64,000 bases of DNA from Nipponacmea schrenckii (lineage: Eukaryota > Mollusca > Gastropoda > Lottiidae): the NCBI GenBank assembly GCA_030562195.1, contig CM060200.1:6572001-6636000 (forward strand), in the 5' to 3' direction. Under the pieces are notes generated by a model. The model was not told the DNA's origin. It did no database searches and worked only from the letters and a program-made list of their open reading frames with translations. Made by a program: the position numbers and the translations under genes. The stretch's first letter is position 1. The number at the start of each line of letters is the position of its first letter. This document shows positions 1 through 14,169 of the stretch, piece after piece.

Positions 1-490
1 CGTACAAATTAAATTCAGAACAAGAGTTTTAACTTTTTATTTAAAATTCATGTAGCAGAATAAAAATTGCAAAATCCAAAACAAAAGTCAAAAATTTAAA
101 ACCACAAAATCGTAAATTCACAAAAAATATATTAGCCTTTATTTATTAGTTGGCGATATTTTAATAAATCACAATTAACCATCTGTTAATGCTCAGTACC
201 CATTATCTTCTGCCAGCATGCAAGCATTTGAATCATACTAGAACGCGATTTACAAAAGACTCTGAGATCATTTTGCAGCATGAATAAGAGATCTTATAAC
301 TTATACTATATTGGTATATTGTCCTTGTCTGTACTATCTGCATAGTTATATTGACACAGAAGTTAGAGCGATGTCTTATGTTGATTGTGTTGATCATTAA
401 GCTGTTATTGTGTTGATCTGAAGCGACGGGGAGAACCTACACATTCGAAGGATTATTTCATGGAAGCCACTGTAATACCCTTACACCATC
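1..490. other. 3' flank of the F-box gene
   Basis: AT-rich sequence with no convincing reading frame. Two overlapping copies of the polyadenylation hexamer AATAAA on the minus strand lie at 138-143 and 142-147, about 350 bases after the F-box stop codon, so most of this stretch is probably its 3' UTR. Confidence 0.4.
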
Positions 491-1936
491 TCAAAGCTTG
501 ATGCTGACTTTCTTGAAGTCCTCGTCTCGTAACGGTTTCCATGACTTTTTCATCAACTTGGATACCTCTCGTGTAGTGTCTTCTAGATTCTTAGAATTCT
601 TCTTCAGAAATCTGAAAAACTCGTCAGTCCACCCACTCAGCATAGGCCAGTCCATTTTCTTTATCAGTGCATTTTCTCTAACAACAAGGTTCTCCAGGTT
701 TTTTCCTAATGTTGCTATAATCAATAAAGTAGCATACGATATACGTTCTCTTATGACAAGGGTCTTCAATCGTGGACAGATTCTAACAAGATGTACAAAA
801 GTTGTGTCGCCACGATCTACAAAAGATCGACTGCCATGGCTACGTGGAAAACCTTCTTGTGCATACACTTCTAGATATCGTGAGTAATAATCACATAATG
901 TACTGGCAATGTCCAGATTGATTTTAGAATATGGTGCTCTGTAGACAACACAGTAAACTGGGGCATGAGGTTGTATAACGATTTTTTTCTTTGTAAGCCC
1001 ACGTAAGGAAAGTGAAACCCTGAAATTTGGAGCCATTTCTTTGACCAATTTCCATACCTCGTAATTTATAGGTTCTGTATCACAAGTGTATGCATCTTGA
1101 ACAATATGAAGTTTTCCCAGGCCAATTCCAGCTAACAGTAAGAGCATCTCGTCATCAAGATGTTGGGGCGTTATTGTAAGGGTATGCAAATTACTGAATT
1201 GAGAAATATCTGACATTGGAAAGGGAACTTTACAGCAGTTAAGAAGCTCTAACGTTTGAAGACTTTCTGCACAGTTCTTAGCAATTGATTCCACCAGTCC
1301 AGGTACCTCTTCTGGGCCTAAGAGAAGTTGATTCAAACGAACGTGTTTTAAACCAATCATATTTCCAAGCGTTGTTTCAAGAATCTGCAGGATTTTCCCA
1401 CCAGTTCCATGAACAATGGATCCAGTCATTCCACGATTCTCACAAGCAAAAGTAAAATCAAATGTGTTGAGAAGAGGCATGGGATTTTCTTCGTGTTCCT
1501 CATAATACTCCAAGAAAGCTGAGAGTACTCGAAGAAATTCATACAAATTATAAAAATCACTTAGTGGGGTGATAATTATCTTTTTGAAAAGATGTCCAAC
1601 TCGCTGAAGGCAAACTTGAGTTTTTCTTGGACACAATTCTCTCAGGTAACCTTTATATAAGTTGAATCTCCGTTTCGTCAATGTTGTTTCCATTAGAACA
1701 AACGTTCCCCAAACTCTTGGAGCATAAAATGCCTGGTACCACGTCCTGCAGACCTGGGAAGCTTCATGTCTGTGTTTAGGCACCAACAAAGAGAAAATAT
1801 CTTCTAATAATATTTCTGGTAAACAATTTCCCCATCGGGTATCTCCTTCTTCTTCCTCTGGAGATTTATCACGTGATTTCCACTCTTCTTCGTCAAATAG
1901 TTGAGCTGCACGTAATAAATAAGTTCGGAAATCCAT
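491..1936 (-). CDS. F-box protein with leucine-rich C-terminal half (FBXO33/FBXO39-like)
   Basis: A single uninterrupted 481-residue exon. Residues about 37-85 form an F-box (LPEILLEDIFSLL, then the conserved VCRTWYQAFYAPRVW), the segment that docks F-box proteins on SKP1 in SCF ubiquitin ligases. The rest is a degenerate leucine-rich-repeat solenoid, for example LHTLTITPQHLDDEMLLLL and CPRLKTLVIRE, which in this family recruits substrate. The layout (short N-terminus, F-box, irregular LRRs, no WD40) resembles FBXO33/FBXO39; the exact orthologue is not settled. The start ATG lies directly after a splice acceptor (ttttccag), so a 5' UTR exon, or less likely an upstream coding exon, is expected beyond 1936. 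The substrate cannot be read from the sequence. Confidence 0.8.
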   Translation of the reverse strand: MDFRTYLLRAAQLFDEEEWKSRDKSPEEEEGDTRWGNCLPEILLEDIFSLLVPKHRHEASQVCRTWYQAFYAPRVWGTFVLMETTLTKRRFNLYKGYLRELCPRKTQVCLQRVGHLFKKIIITPLSDFYNLYEFLRVLSAFLEYYEEHEENPMPLLNTFDFTFACENRGMTGSIVHGTGGKILQILETTLGNMIGLKHVRLNQLLLGPEEVPGLVESIAKNCAESLQTLELLNCCKVPFPMSDISQFSNLHTLTITPQHLDDEMLLLLAGIGLGKLHIVQDAYTCDTEPINYEVWKLVKEMAPNFRVSLSLRGLTKKKIVIQPHAPVYCVVYRAPYSKINLDIASTLCDYYSRYLEVYAQEGFPRSHGSRSFVDRGDTTFVHLVRICPRLKTLVIRERISYATLLIIATLGKNLENLVVRENALIKKMDWPMLSGWTDEFFRFLKKNSKNLEDTTREVSKLMKKSWKPLRDEDFKKVSIKL

Positions 1937-4492
1937 CTGGAAAATATATAAAAAAAAGGAAATACAAATAGACTAAAAACTACATATAATCAACTCATTG
2001 CCATTTAGGCTCGCCATGTTTCTTCCAAGAGCTCAGGTTTGATCATACATGATAAGATTCAGGCAGAACTATTTAAGGAATTTACTGTCGTCTAAAGAAT
2101 TGCTGTCAGTTGATCGAAAATTTCGACGTTCAGTTGAAATTCAATCAAAATGTGACGTGGAATTTGAAAACTCATTAACATTGTTATGAGCATTAGGACG
2201 GATGATAATGATATCTTGATTTTACATAAATTTCGACCGAATTTCTGTTTTATAATAATAATAAAAAAATATTTTAGTTTAGTAGTCAATTATCCCTTCT
2301 CTATATTGAGCCACGGTGTAATTGTTACTGTGTGATAGTCGACTTGTACCAAATATAGCGTGATGAAGGAAATAAAATGAATATAAAACATGTCGGTTTT
2401 TCTTCTAATGAGATTGATTATTCTCAAATAAATCAGATATTTGTGGAGGGGATCAGGCTAATCGTTGCTTGCATGACATTAATGCAGATTAGTCTCAGTT
2501 TATCACAGCAGATTAGTTAGTAGAATGGCTATATACGGGTATATCATTTGAACTGTCAACTGGGGGGTTGCAATTTCCAACAGCCCACCTCCACAACATA
2601 TTTCAATATTATGCTTGAAATACAAACACTGGCAACTGATTTTACTTGTGCCAACTTTACTATAAGCTGGCAATAATAATAATGATAATTTACAAAATAA
2701 TATAAGGTCTTAGATCCATAATAGTATTTGTTTAAAAGAACAATTAACTAAATAACATTTAATAAACGGCGTTCAGACAGATTCCTTGAGCTTCTTCTTG
2801 CTCTTTAATTGCGCAATTGGAGCATATTTACACAGTGTCAAGTAGTACTGACCTGGATACAGGATAGACTTTTCAATAGGTTTGATAACAGAACAGAATT
2901 TGTATTACGAACGTTTGCTGGGTATTGTATATGTAAACTTATATTGAGGCATTTGTATTGGTTTAAAAAGTATTATAGCTTCAGCCTACTTCAAAGACTC
3001 CACTGTGTTCTATTTATAGGCCAAGGTGCCATGATTTCATGAAATATCAACATATTATCATGTTTACGAGGCTGGTTGGGATATATCTTTATTACCGTTT
3101 AACTTGCATACTATTTTTAAGGCGCAGTTGAGCCTTCTTGTCATTATTATAGTCTCATTTAAAATGTAAGGAAGACAAAAACAAACAATAAGGTATTACA
3201 TAAATGGAAGAAACGATATCTTTTTTCAATATAAATGAAACTTTTCGAAGACAAAGGATCAACATATCCAATCAAAAAATCGCATATTGCAAAAAATCAT
3301 TTTCCATTATCATTCGCAGTATGCTTAAGTAATAGGGCTACATCAGAAAATTATAATCGATTAGATGAATAAATGTAAACGTGAAGGAGGTGCTGGTGTT
3401 TTCTATGTCATGACATTTGTTGTCGAATTAAACTCGATCTGTGGCAATAGGTGCCTAATTCCACGTATGAAATCATCTAACTTTCTGAATTTTCGATGAA
3501 AAATACTCAATGATGATAAATAAAAACTTACATTTCGAAAGTTTATCGTGAACAATGCATGTTGACTGGAACTAGGTACGTCGTCTATAACTAGTGTGGT
3601 ACTAATAATATCTTTCGACTATCTCCAGGGGTTCAGATGTAGTTCACGTACAATAATGGCAGATGCCAGAAAGAGAAGCAATCACTATTAATGGGAGGTA
3701 ACTCTTTCTTAAAATGTTACAGACTGCACTTAAATGATGTATTTTTCTTTGAAGACGTGCACTGATTACGAAATATAATGACGTAATTTTTCTAATTAGG
3801 ATTATTAATATCAGATTGTAATAATCAAATACACATGTGTATTTAGGTCACACTGTGTATCAGACTGGACATGTATTAATAAATAAATATACTCTCACAT
3901 ATAACCATACATGTAGTTCAAAACATAAAAATCCTTCTTAATGTAAATATAGGATTTTTACTCATACTGTTATTTGAATATTGAAAAAATTCTCCCAATA
4001 AACAAAACTGCTAAAGTTTGTGTTTGAGATTATTCCCAGAAATCATGAGATACCTGCACACAACTACAGGCCTACATACTTCACCCTAAGAGATTTGAAA
4101 ACCACAATAAAAATCTTTTTTTTATTCATATAGCAAACACATTTTCAATACTGAGAGATATTTATAATTTCTATCATTCAAGATAGTGTCCAAATCTACA
4201 CTGACCAATTCCCCCTAAGCAAATGGCTGGTTTTATAAATTCTATGCAAACATAGTAAAGGCCTCAATTCCGTAAGTAAGCTTACATTTTAATTGTACAT
4301 AACTTTTTATTCCTTTAGTAAGATAGAATTCTTAAAACCATTCTCTTTGCTAAAATATGAATATATATAAATGAACATGAGAAAGTTTGATGATAATGAT
4401 TGATACAGGTAGTTGAAATGTCCTTCTACTGAGAATTTTAAAATGTTATGAGGAATAAAATGTTCCAGGAATATCAGAAATATACAACTGAA
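1937..4492. other. Intergenic, including the SREK1IP1 3' UTR
   Basis: No coding signal recognised on either strand; open frames here are short and AT-rich. Minus-strand AATAAA at 4121-4126, about 370 bases past the SREK1IP1 stop, is a plausible poly(A) signal for that gene. The F-box gene's promoter and first exon should lie just above 1937 but were not identified. Confidence 0.4.
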
Positions 4493-5691
<1,199 letters not shown>

Positions 5692-6854
5692 AATTCCTAA
5701 AATAAAGAAGTTTGAAGGATTAAGTAATCTTACCTCCTTGAATGGACAGAAAATTTAAAGTCTCAAACTTGGTCAATAAGAGAATCATCAGGTAACTAAA
5801 GCTAATCTAAATAACATTATATATTCATTGAACTAAGTAATTATCGAATAAGTATCTCAAAATCAATTAGTTGAATGGAATATTACTTTGTTTATAGATT
5901 TATTTGATTATAGATAGATTCTGTCAAATGGTTTTGACACCTGCTGAGTTCATAGTTTCATAGATGAATGAAGACTCAAATGGTCCAGTTTAATCCACAA
6001 TTTCGTATACACAATAACATTGTCCTGTTCAACCCATGAGGACAATGCAATGAGTGATATGAAAAAAAGAAAAACCACTAAAAAGCAAGTAGGTATGGCA
6101 ACTGCTATTGCAGTCTTCAACCATGTATATGGATGGTACATTCAGCAAAGCTCCCTTGGTTTTTGGCTCTACCCTGGTACCCTGTGTCCATGCCCTCCTT
6201 TCTGGTAGCCTACTAGGCCTACCACAGGATACATGTGGAGAAGATGATTTCTATTTAGATCCAAATACCATCATCACAACATTCACAGAATGCAAAAAAT
6301 GGAATATGAAAAATTCTATTTCTAGTCTAGATACATGTCCTAAAAATAAAAGGTATTCAGTTGTAAGACTCTGTGAGAACAGAAACTGAGAATATAGGAA
6401 AATGTGGTATATCTAGTCAATTGGCTAGATACTAAAATCTTTTACAATAAAAACCTTGAGCATCATGATGCATTTTTGGATTATTTTGTGTGCTTGTAAA
6501 CAGCACACTTGAAAACCGGAAATAATCTACTTTTATTTTGTGACCTAACCGATAATTAATATAATAATTCTCTGCAGACTTACTGTTCTAAAATTCATAA
6601 TAATTTGTAGGTCCTATTATTCGGGTTTGACCATGTGATGATTAGTTCATAATTTTTCAACAGTAGTTAAAGCGAGGTTGTTGCATGCTGTTATAATGAA
6701 AAAATATGGAATTAAACTTTTATCGACTAGTAAAATATTTTCAAAATGGCTGCGCCCATGATTGTTTGATTGATTGATTGACAATTTAATAGCGGTTACA
6801 ATTAGATCAGATTGAAATATCTTTTTATATGTACCTATTTATTTTAATTGAAAA
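5692..6854. promoter_or_regulatory. Shared divergent upstream region of SREK1IP1 and CWC27
   Basis: This is the only space between the two divergent start codons, so both promoters must lie here, along with the SREK1IP1 5' UTR exon inferred from the acceptor next to its ATG. No core motif is obvious. About 400 bases in the middle are occupied by a transposase-like remnant (see 5995-6390), so the original promoter may be shorter than the gap. Confidence 0.5.
5995..6390 (+). pseudogene. Degenerate MULE-type transposase fragment
   Basis: Two overlapping frames can be read across this stretch. One contains HEDNAMSDMKKRK and then AVFNHVYG; the other continues with MYMDGTFSKAPLVFGS and VHALLSGS. 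The YMDGTF-xxAP pattern followed by a VHA...SG segment is typical of the start of the MULE transposase catalytic domain, where the first aspartate of the DDE triad is in MDGTF. The frame change just before MDGTF and the short length show it is a dead fragment. A chance resemblance cannot be excluded. Confidence 0.4.
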
Positions 6855-9800
6855 ATGAGCAATATATACATCAATGAACCACCAACATCTGGGAAGGTAT
6901 TTGAACATAATGTTGTGTTATTCGGGAAAATTATGTTGTTTAGAAATACAGTAATAGGGGAAAGTAGGGAGAACTAGGACATTATTTTATTGTTGAACTC
7001 ATTGACATTGTGATACACTTACTCTTCTTCGTCCTAAGTATTCACTAAATGGTAGGCCTATAGATAATATGACTGAAAGCATGGTCTTGAATTAGAGCGC
7101 AGGTTAGGCCAATTATACCTTTCCATACTTATCAGGCTTTGCTCATGACTGTTTTAATTTAACCTCCTTATAATGCAAATAAGGTCATTCATTGATAAAT
7201 TTCAACGTCATTGTGAATAAATAGCTGTATGACAACACCAAATGCCCTCAACGTAAATTTGGACTGCAAGGGAAGACAATGAGATAACTTTTTATGGAAA
7301 TGACACATAGGATTTTCAGGAGTTGTTGGTGGTGTCCCAGTTTTCCCTACTCTCTCCTACTTGCATTAGTAGTGATAGGAGTTGATTTGCTTCACAACTC
7401 GAATTTTCTAGAAACTGGTCCAAAAACCAACTGTTTATGTTAGATTTGTAGTTCCATTAGTATATTGGTGTATTTTAATGTTTTAGGTTTTACTTGAAAC
7501 TTCAGCTGGTGATATAGATGTTGAATTATGGTCTAAAGAAACACCAAAAGCTTGTCGGAACTTTATACAGCTATGTTTGGAAGGCTATTATGATGGTTTA
7601 ATATTTCATCGTGTAGTTAAAGATTTTATAGTACAAGGTGGAGATCCCACAGGTACTGGTGAAGGTGGTGAATCTATCTATGGAAAACCTTTTAAAGTGA
7701 GTACATGTACTAGTAACTAAGTTTCAGATGCAGAGGAATGTCTTGAATTTTACCTTTCTAACTGCTAATATGACCATAAAATAAGGCTAAAGAATTTTTA
7801 TTTTTATTTCTATTTAGGATGAATTTCATTCAAGACTCAAATTCAACAGAAGGGGTTTGGTTGCCATGGCAAATGCAGGTGCTCATGATAATGGCAGTCA
7901 GTTTTTCTTCACAATGGCACCTGCACCAGAATTACAAAATAAACATACCATATTTGGTAAAGTAAGTAACTGTATCTTCAAATTTTGATGATAATTATGT
8001 TAAGATTCTTAATGTGGGCCAGAATTAACTTAAAACTTAACTTAAAATTATTGCTATATCCAAATACATCATTTAAATAAATATGATTTTTTTTGTAATT
8101 TTTTGTTTCTATTGTTTTTTTTTGGTATTATTTGTATATATAGGTAACTGGCAATACTGTTTATAATATGATAAAATTACAAGAATCAGAAGTAGATGGT
8201 AATGAACGACCATTTCATCCTTACAGAATCATTAAAACACAGGTATGATGTTGGGTCTATAAACAGTTCAAAAATACTCTTGAGAGATATTTAATTTGCT
8301 TATATTTTTGATTGAAGGCAATATGAATCAAAAGTTTTACAATTTTGTAGGGACTCTAATCAAGATTTAAAGTTGGCCTCCTCTACAAGCTTGTTTGTTC
8401 TTTTAGGTATTATCAAATCCATTTGATGATATTATACCTAGAGTTATAAAGAAGAAAAAAGACAAGACAGAAGCCTCCAAACCTAAAAGCCAGTCTAAAG
8501 CAACAAAGTATGTTCAAGTGTCTAATTGTTTAGTTTAAGGTTGCACTCATTAAAGATTTCTCAATTCCTTAAATGTAGTAGTTATATTTTTCACTAGTGC
8601 ACATTACACGTAAAAAAGGAGGTAAAATGTCATTTCCATCTGACCCTTACTATTTTATTTGTGACTGTAATATATGTTGCACTTAATCAGGTTTTAGCTG
8701 CTGTATGCATATTTACGAAATGGAAATTGTTCACCAAATCACTTAGTTTTTGACAAAATAATGTGTTTGATGAAATCTCAGATTGACAGATATTACCAAT
8801 TGTTGGACATTTTAATTTTTTTTTCCTTTGAGTAAATAATAATAATTAATCTTTAATTTCAGAAATTTTAATTTGTTATCATTTGGTGAAGAAGCAGAAG
8901 AAGATGAAGAAGAAAATGTTCAAGTTACCAAGGTATTATATAAAGTCATTTCTGTTAATACTTATATAACTACATATATCTATACCGTTATTAAAATCAT
9001 AATTCAATCTTTTACACAAATCAATTTTACCCTGAATGTCGATGAAGGAAAACAAAATGGCGGATCCTTAACATCGACTTGCGGCATTTTCGTTGGGAGA
9101 AAATACTCCAAATTTATTTAACCGTATATAGTGTGCACTCCCTCGTTGTTGGGCCCATTTTATGGCAAAAACCTGTGCATTATACACGGAAATATACAGT
9201 AATAATACCTATCTGTCAAAGCATCTCAGCAGCACAACTAATGCAATTTCCTTATTATGCATTGAACTGCCTTTATTATAGTCTTAAGGCAGAGTTAAAT
9301 CTGAATATTATGTTGAAAAAATGATAAAAATATAGTTCATTAATCAAGGCAAAACGTCCTCTCTTAGATTAAATGAAATGATAAGTACAAGTGAAGGAAT
9401 TACATATATAGCTAAATAATTTCCCAAAAAATTGGTCCTAGAATCTTTCTAGTAAATCTCAGCCTTTCAATTAAAAAAAACTTGTTATTGGCGCTTTGTT
9501 CTCAAAACAAAGTGTAGTGTGGGTAGTTTTAATACCGGTTGATAAGACTTAGACCGTAACAAAATCATGTTCTGACTATCGCTGGGTTAGAACAAAAATG
9601 TTGTAACTGGCAAAATTTGAGAAATTCACTTTCTTGATTTTTTGTGGACTAGACACCTCAATACTTAGCTCTAATTACATATTTTATAATTTTTAGTCAT
9701 TATTAAGAAAATAAAGAGTTTTCACAAATGTTGTATTTTGCTATATTTAATTCGTCTTGGAGCAAAAATGTTGTAATACAAATAAGACATATTATGATGT

Positions 9801-12579
9801 CTATGGATAAGTCATCTCATTCATGACCCATCTAGTCTATTTTCTCCTTAATGATGCCTAATATATCCCTTATTACAATTATTCATTATGTTAATGTAGG
9901 ATATGAGGATTAAAAGTAAAAGTAGTCATGATTTAACAGATGATCCTAGATTAAGTTCTAAACCAGCTGTAGAAATTAAATCAGATGATAAGAAAGAAAA
10001 TGTTGCAAAGAAAGTTGAAAGTGATGATGATTCCAGTGAGGTACATGTATAACTGATTTATTGTTTAGATATGATAATATAATTCCTGGAATAAGGACCA
10101 GACTGAGATGAATATGGAAACTCCAAAATCCGACGAGAAAGTACAATAGTAAAAACTATTCATTAATCAGAGGAGGTCTGACAAAAATATTTATTAGGTG
10201 TCTTACTAACTTATTTATATTCCAGTCAGACTCCTCAGATACTAAACCTGGAATCAAACAAAATTCATCTTCTGTCAAGAAAAAGAAAGAAAAATCAGAT
10301 ATAGAGTCGAATACAAAGAGCAGAAGGTATTTGCTATTTTTCCATTATGTACATTTCTTTAATGTTTGATACTTACTATCGTGTAGTTTTGGTTTGGTAT
10401 AAACTTTAATGTTCTTTGTTATTATTCAAACATCAAAGTAAAGGGACAAACTTTAAACATTGGTTCATCTCATTAAACAATTAATATTCATCGGTATATT
10501 TATAAAGTGTATTATATTTGTGAATTCAAAATTGCAATAACTAATCAGAAGGACATGCTATCATTAGATGCTATATTTTTTTATGTCTCAATTCTAGCAT
10601 AGAAATTTTCTAATAGCATGTCACTTCGGATTTCATACTTCGTGATCTTCAGATAACTGAGTTATTTGTATTTCAACCATGTTACAGATTCTGTTTCTGA
10701 TTTTTATATCGCTCTATATTGTATTGAGCACAATATAACACGATATTGGTAGTAATGGCTATGTGTTTCATCTTGAAATCATCTTGATTTAATTGTGATA
10801 TTATATTTAATATTGTATTTCTGGAGTTGTTTGAAGACTACTAGATATGAAATTTAATTTCAATGTACTAGTTTTCTGGAACAACCCTTGACCATAATAT
10901 GATACTTAGTGTTTATAATTTTCAGTGAATTGTTAAAAGAAGAAAGTAAAAAGTTAAGAAAAGAGTTAAAAAGAGGCCACAAAGATGACAATGAGACAGA
11001 AACCATAGTTAAAGGTATGAAATTAGTTAATACCCGGTAATAATAAATAATAATTATACATATATGAAATTTGTAAGGAATAGGAGGTTTTTTTGTGAAT
11101 ACCCTTAAATGTAAATAACGTCAAAAATTTTATTGTGGGTGCAATAGAAGCTACAATTTTCAATGGATTTTGATAAAACTTGGTGCAATCATTGGAATTG
11201 ATAAGACAGGGGTCAAGTTAAAATTTGCTGATTTTTCATTGAACTGTTTTGGAGTTATTGCTCTTGAAGTAAAATCACCTCAAAATTTTATTGTTGGTGC
11301 AATAGAAGCTACAATTTCAATGGATTTTGATGAGACTGTTGTGAGCAAATGACAAGAAGGTGGTCAAGTTCTAATTTGTCGATTAGATGAATGTTTTGTG
11401 AGTTATTGCCCTTGAATTTGTAATATCGCATAAAATTTTTATTGTGGGTACAATAGAAGGTACAAATTTCAATGAATTTTGATGAAACTTGGTGTGAAGA
11501 TTGAACAATTCAATGCAGCTAGTGGGCGTATGATACCTTGCCTTGCAAGGTATCTTTGGGGTTTCAAATGCAGATAATTCTGGACACATATGGATTTGAA
11601 GGATCAAATTTTTAAGCTGAAAACATTATTACTGATTAGCTTAGCAAAGATTTCTTGTTTCTGAGACGATGGTATGATTGGTTAAACAAATTGCAAAACT
11701 GTCTCTTTAATAGGACCAACAAAAGAATATGCTCTTAAAGATGTAGAAACATCTTGTGACACATACCAATATTGCTGACTTCATTGGCAATCTCATTCTC
11801 TTATCGGTCAGATATGTTTAATTTTGAAAACCTTGAAGTAACCTTCACGTTTTTGTTATACATTTTAGAAAAGAAGATAAAGAATCCAGCATTAGAAGAA
11901 TATAAAAAAGAACAAGAAAAATACGAAGAAACAAGAAGAACAATAGGAAAGAAAGGTGGTAGTAGAGAAGATATGACATTACTGATGTTATCAAAGTTTA
12001 AAGATAAATTAGAGTCAGTTAAAACAATAGGTGGTAACTATTCTGATGATGATGATGATAATGAAGTTAAAGAGAAAGATGAAGAAGAGCAGGCAGCTGA
12101 TGATTCTGATTTATCTTGGTATGTATATTGATGTAAAACAAGTAACCTTATATCATAGATATTTGGTATATTTGCCATATTGGTTTGCATGGTAAAACTA
12201 ATGATCTACTTCTGACATGGTTGTTTAAATTGGAGACCATCTATTTGATATAGGCATAAATGAATAACATTGTCATTGATTAAAATTTCTATGCCCAATG
12301 TTTTCATGTTAAGGCAATGGACTTGATGGAGATAAAAATGCCACAAAGATTTGCATTATTCTAATGGGAAAAATTATTGCTATTCTACAGGCCAGATCAC
12401 AAACACTTGCCACTTCTCTTTGCAGGATGAGACATAAACTACAGTTTGATGAGAAAAGAAACAAAGTGTTAGATGCTAATGTACATGATAGTGACAGATA
12501 TGAAATATACGACCCTAGAAATCCAATGACTAAACGTAGAAGAGATGCCAGTAAACAGAAACATAAAGACAAAGATTGA
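6855..12579 (+). CDS. CWC27: Spliceosome-associated cyclophilin CWC27
   Basis: Eleven exons: 6855-6896, 7487-7696, 7818-7961, 8144-8242, 8407-8507, 8863-8932, 9900-10040, 10226-10326, 10926-11014, 11869-12118 and 12426-12579. They give 466 residues in phase throughout (human about 472). Residues 1-165 are the cyclophilin-type peptidyl-prolyl isomerase domain: MSNIYINEPPTSGK, then FHRVVKDFIVQGGDPTGTG, MANAGAHDNGSQFF and KHTIFGKVTG. Then come FNLLSFGEEAEEDEEE, a charged linker with KSKSSHDL, SREDMTLLMLSKFKDKLES, and the conserved end YEIYDPRNPMTKRRR. The family joins the activated spliceosome with CWC22. In the site equivalent to the tryptophan of active cyclophilins I see HEDN-like divergence only indirectly, so isomerase activity is not claimed. 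AATAAA at 12994-12999 is the likely poly(A) signal. Confidence 0.96.
11090..11560 (+). mobile_element. Truncated pearl-like Helentron relative in CWC27 intron 9
   Basis: Two to three diverged core repeats (each holding 'caatagaagctacaattt' and a 'gagttattgcccttga'-like block) end in 'gtgggcgta' followed by a hairpin TACCTTGC/GCAAGGTA. This is the same 3' end structure as the copies at 22694-23868 and 57361-58013. The 5' end and GTCC microsatellite are missing. Confidence 0.6.
11573..11715. repeat. Interspersed repeat, family also at 18985-19145 and 35885-35975
   Basis: Holds 'attctggacac', 'tttgaagg', 'gattagctta' and 'tttctgagac' in the same order as the two other copies, and ends near 'gcaaaactgtctctttaa'. 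Probably a short non-autonomous element; ends not defined. Confidence 0.45.
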
Positions 12580-13640
12580 AAGTTATACCTTTATTCTGGA
12601 TTTTAGTCATTCAAAAGTTCAAGAAATATCGAATGAAGAAAAACTAGTGATTTCAGATAAGGCATTCTTGTTGACAGAGATTTTATCTTTGTCTTAGGGA
12701 AGCAAACTATCCATATAAGGGACAAAAAAATGGTATAGTTTTGATTCGATGGTGACAAGTCTTGGAAAATATTTAATTTTGTAGAGGATTTGCTAAGTTA
12801 CTGCCCTTGGGTCTTGGCTAATTCAAGATTCATTGAAATCGGACGTGGCAATATTTTTGCCTTCCCAGCAAAACTCCTACAATATTTATAGATGTGGTCC
12901 TTAAATGGCATCTTATATAAGATCATTTTAAAGCTCCATTTATTTTCTATATAATTAGACTGAAAAATTTGTTACATTTTGTTAATATTGATAAATAAAG
13001 CTAAATTTTATCATTATTCACTTGTTACTCACAATTCTAATATAAAAACTGACAAAATGAAATGCAGAAGGTTTGATACTTATTTAGATATTTGTTAACA
13101 TTCAGACACAATGAAAACCATTAACACAAACCATCCACTTCATTTAAGGATTAAATGTTGGTCTCACTAGCATTATTGGTGTGTAAACGTAGTTGATCAC
13201 GTGACAAACTGAATAAATGACGAAGTCATTTATGTATGTTTGTGGCCTGATCAACCAAGTTTACGACGTTTGCCTTGACGACGTCAATCACGTCATAGTA
13301 TCACGTGACAAACTACAGTTATTGGAAAATAAATACCAGTTTATTTAACTAGTTCATTGAAGGGAGTGATAGTAGAAATGTAAATATTTTAATATGGCCT
13401 GGTTTTTATGATGATGAATAAGCCATGAACACAATGTGAGCTACATCTTGTGAGTACTAACCTATTAATGCAAGCCTGCAAGACTTTATGCTAATAGTAC
13501 ATTATGCAGTTTGCTGGAAAAATATTCCCACATTTGTGTGGATGACAATCTGCATGTTTAATTTGAATCTTCTAATGGAAAAATATTTGAATAAATGGTT
13601 TTTGCATATCATCAGTAAATTATGCCTTTTTCCCCATATT
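12580..13640. other. CWC27 3' UTR and intergenic sequence
   Basis: No gene seen. The CWC27 poly(A) signal is at 12994-12999. A 15-base direct repeat, ATCACGTGACAAACT, carrying the E-box CACGTG occurs near 13196 and again near 13301; its meaning is unknown. Confidence 0.35.
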
Positions 13641-13641
13641 A

Positions 13642-13968
13642 AAGGGATACTGCGTCTTAGCATGAACATACAATTCTAGTTCTAAAGAAGGGTCAATATG
13701 AGTAAAAATTCCTCAGTGAACCTACCTGGTGTCATAAAGTAACAGAATCACTTAAAATCTGGAAAACTCACAAAACTTAGTCATTTTTTTATTATTCGTT
13801 TTTCAATAATCAAATGCATCTTTATGGATAATTGCTTAGATTTTTGGATATTTATTTATTTCTTTATGTTATTTATGGCAGCAGGTTTATCTACTGATGA
13901 ATAGGGCTCTTCCTGGCCAAGTTTGAAATTTTCAAATTTTATGTTCATTCTAAGACGTATTATCCCTT
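13642..13968. mobile_element. MITE with AAGGGATAC terminal inverted repeats (copy 1)
   Basis: Begins AAGGGATACTGCGTCTTAG and ends with the approximate reverse complement CTAAGACGTATTATCCCTT. The inner parts also pair: 'catgaacata' against 'tatgttcatt'. A second copy with the same ends and the same internal blocks (cctacctggtgtcat, ggcagcaggt) lies at 35635-35871. Confidence 0.7.
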
Positions 13969-14169
13969 GTTATATCCAAAATATAATAAGAACTTATGTC
14001 AATAACTTACACAGTTTTAAAACTAAATAAAAGTTTTTGGTTGATCTGCTACTGTTCTTGTTCAGACTAATTTTACAATGAGTTCCAACTGCTAACACCT
14101 TCAAAAGGAGATCAATCATATTAATACATGTAGTTGAGATGATACAATGTCATTTAGAAAGTGGTGTTG

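Noticed and set aside
498..887. 129-codon plus-strand open frame
   Set aside because: Exact antisense of the F-box exon; no family resemblance.
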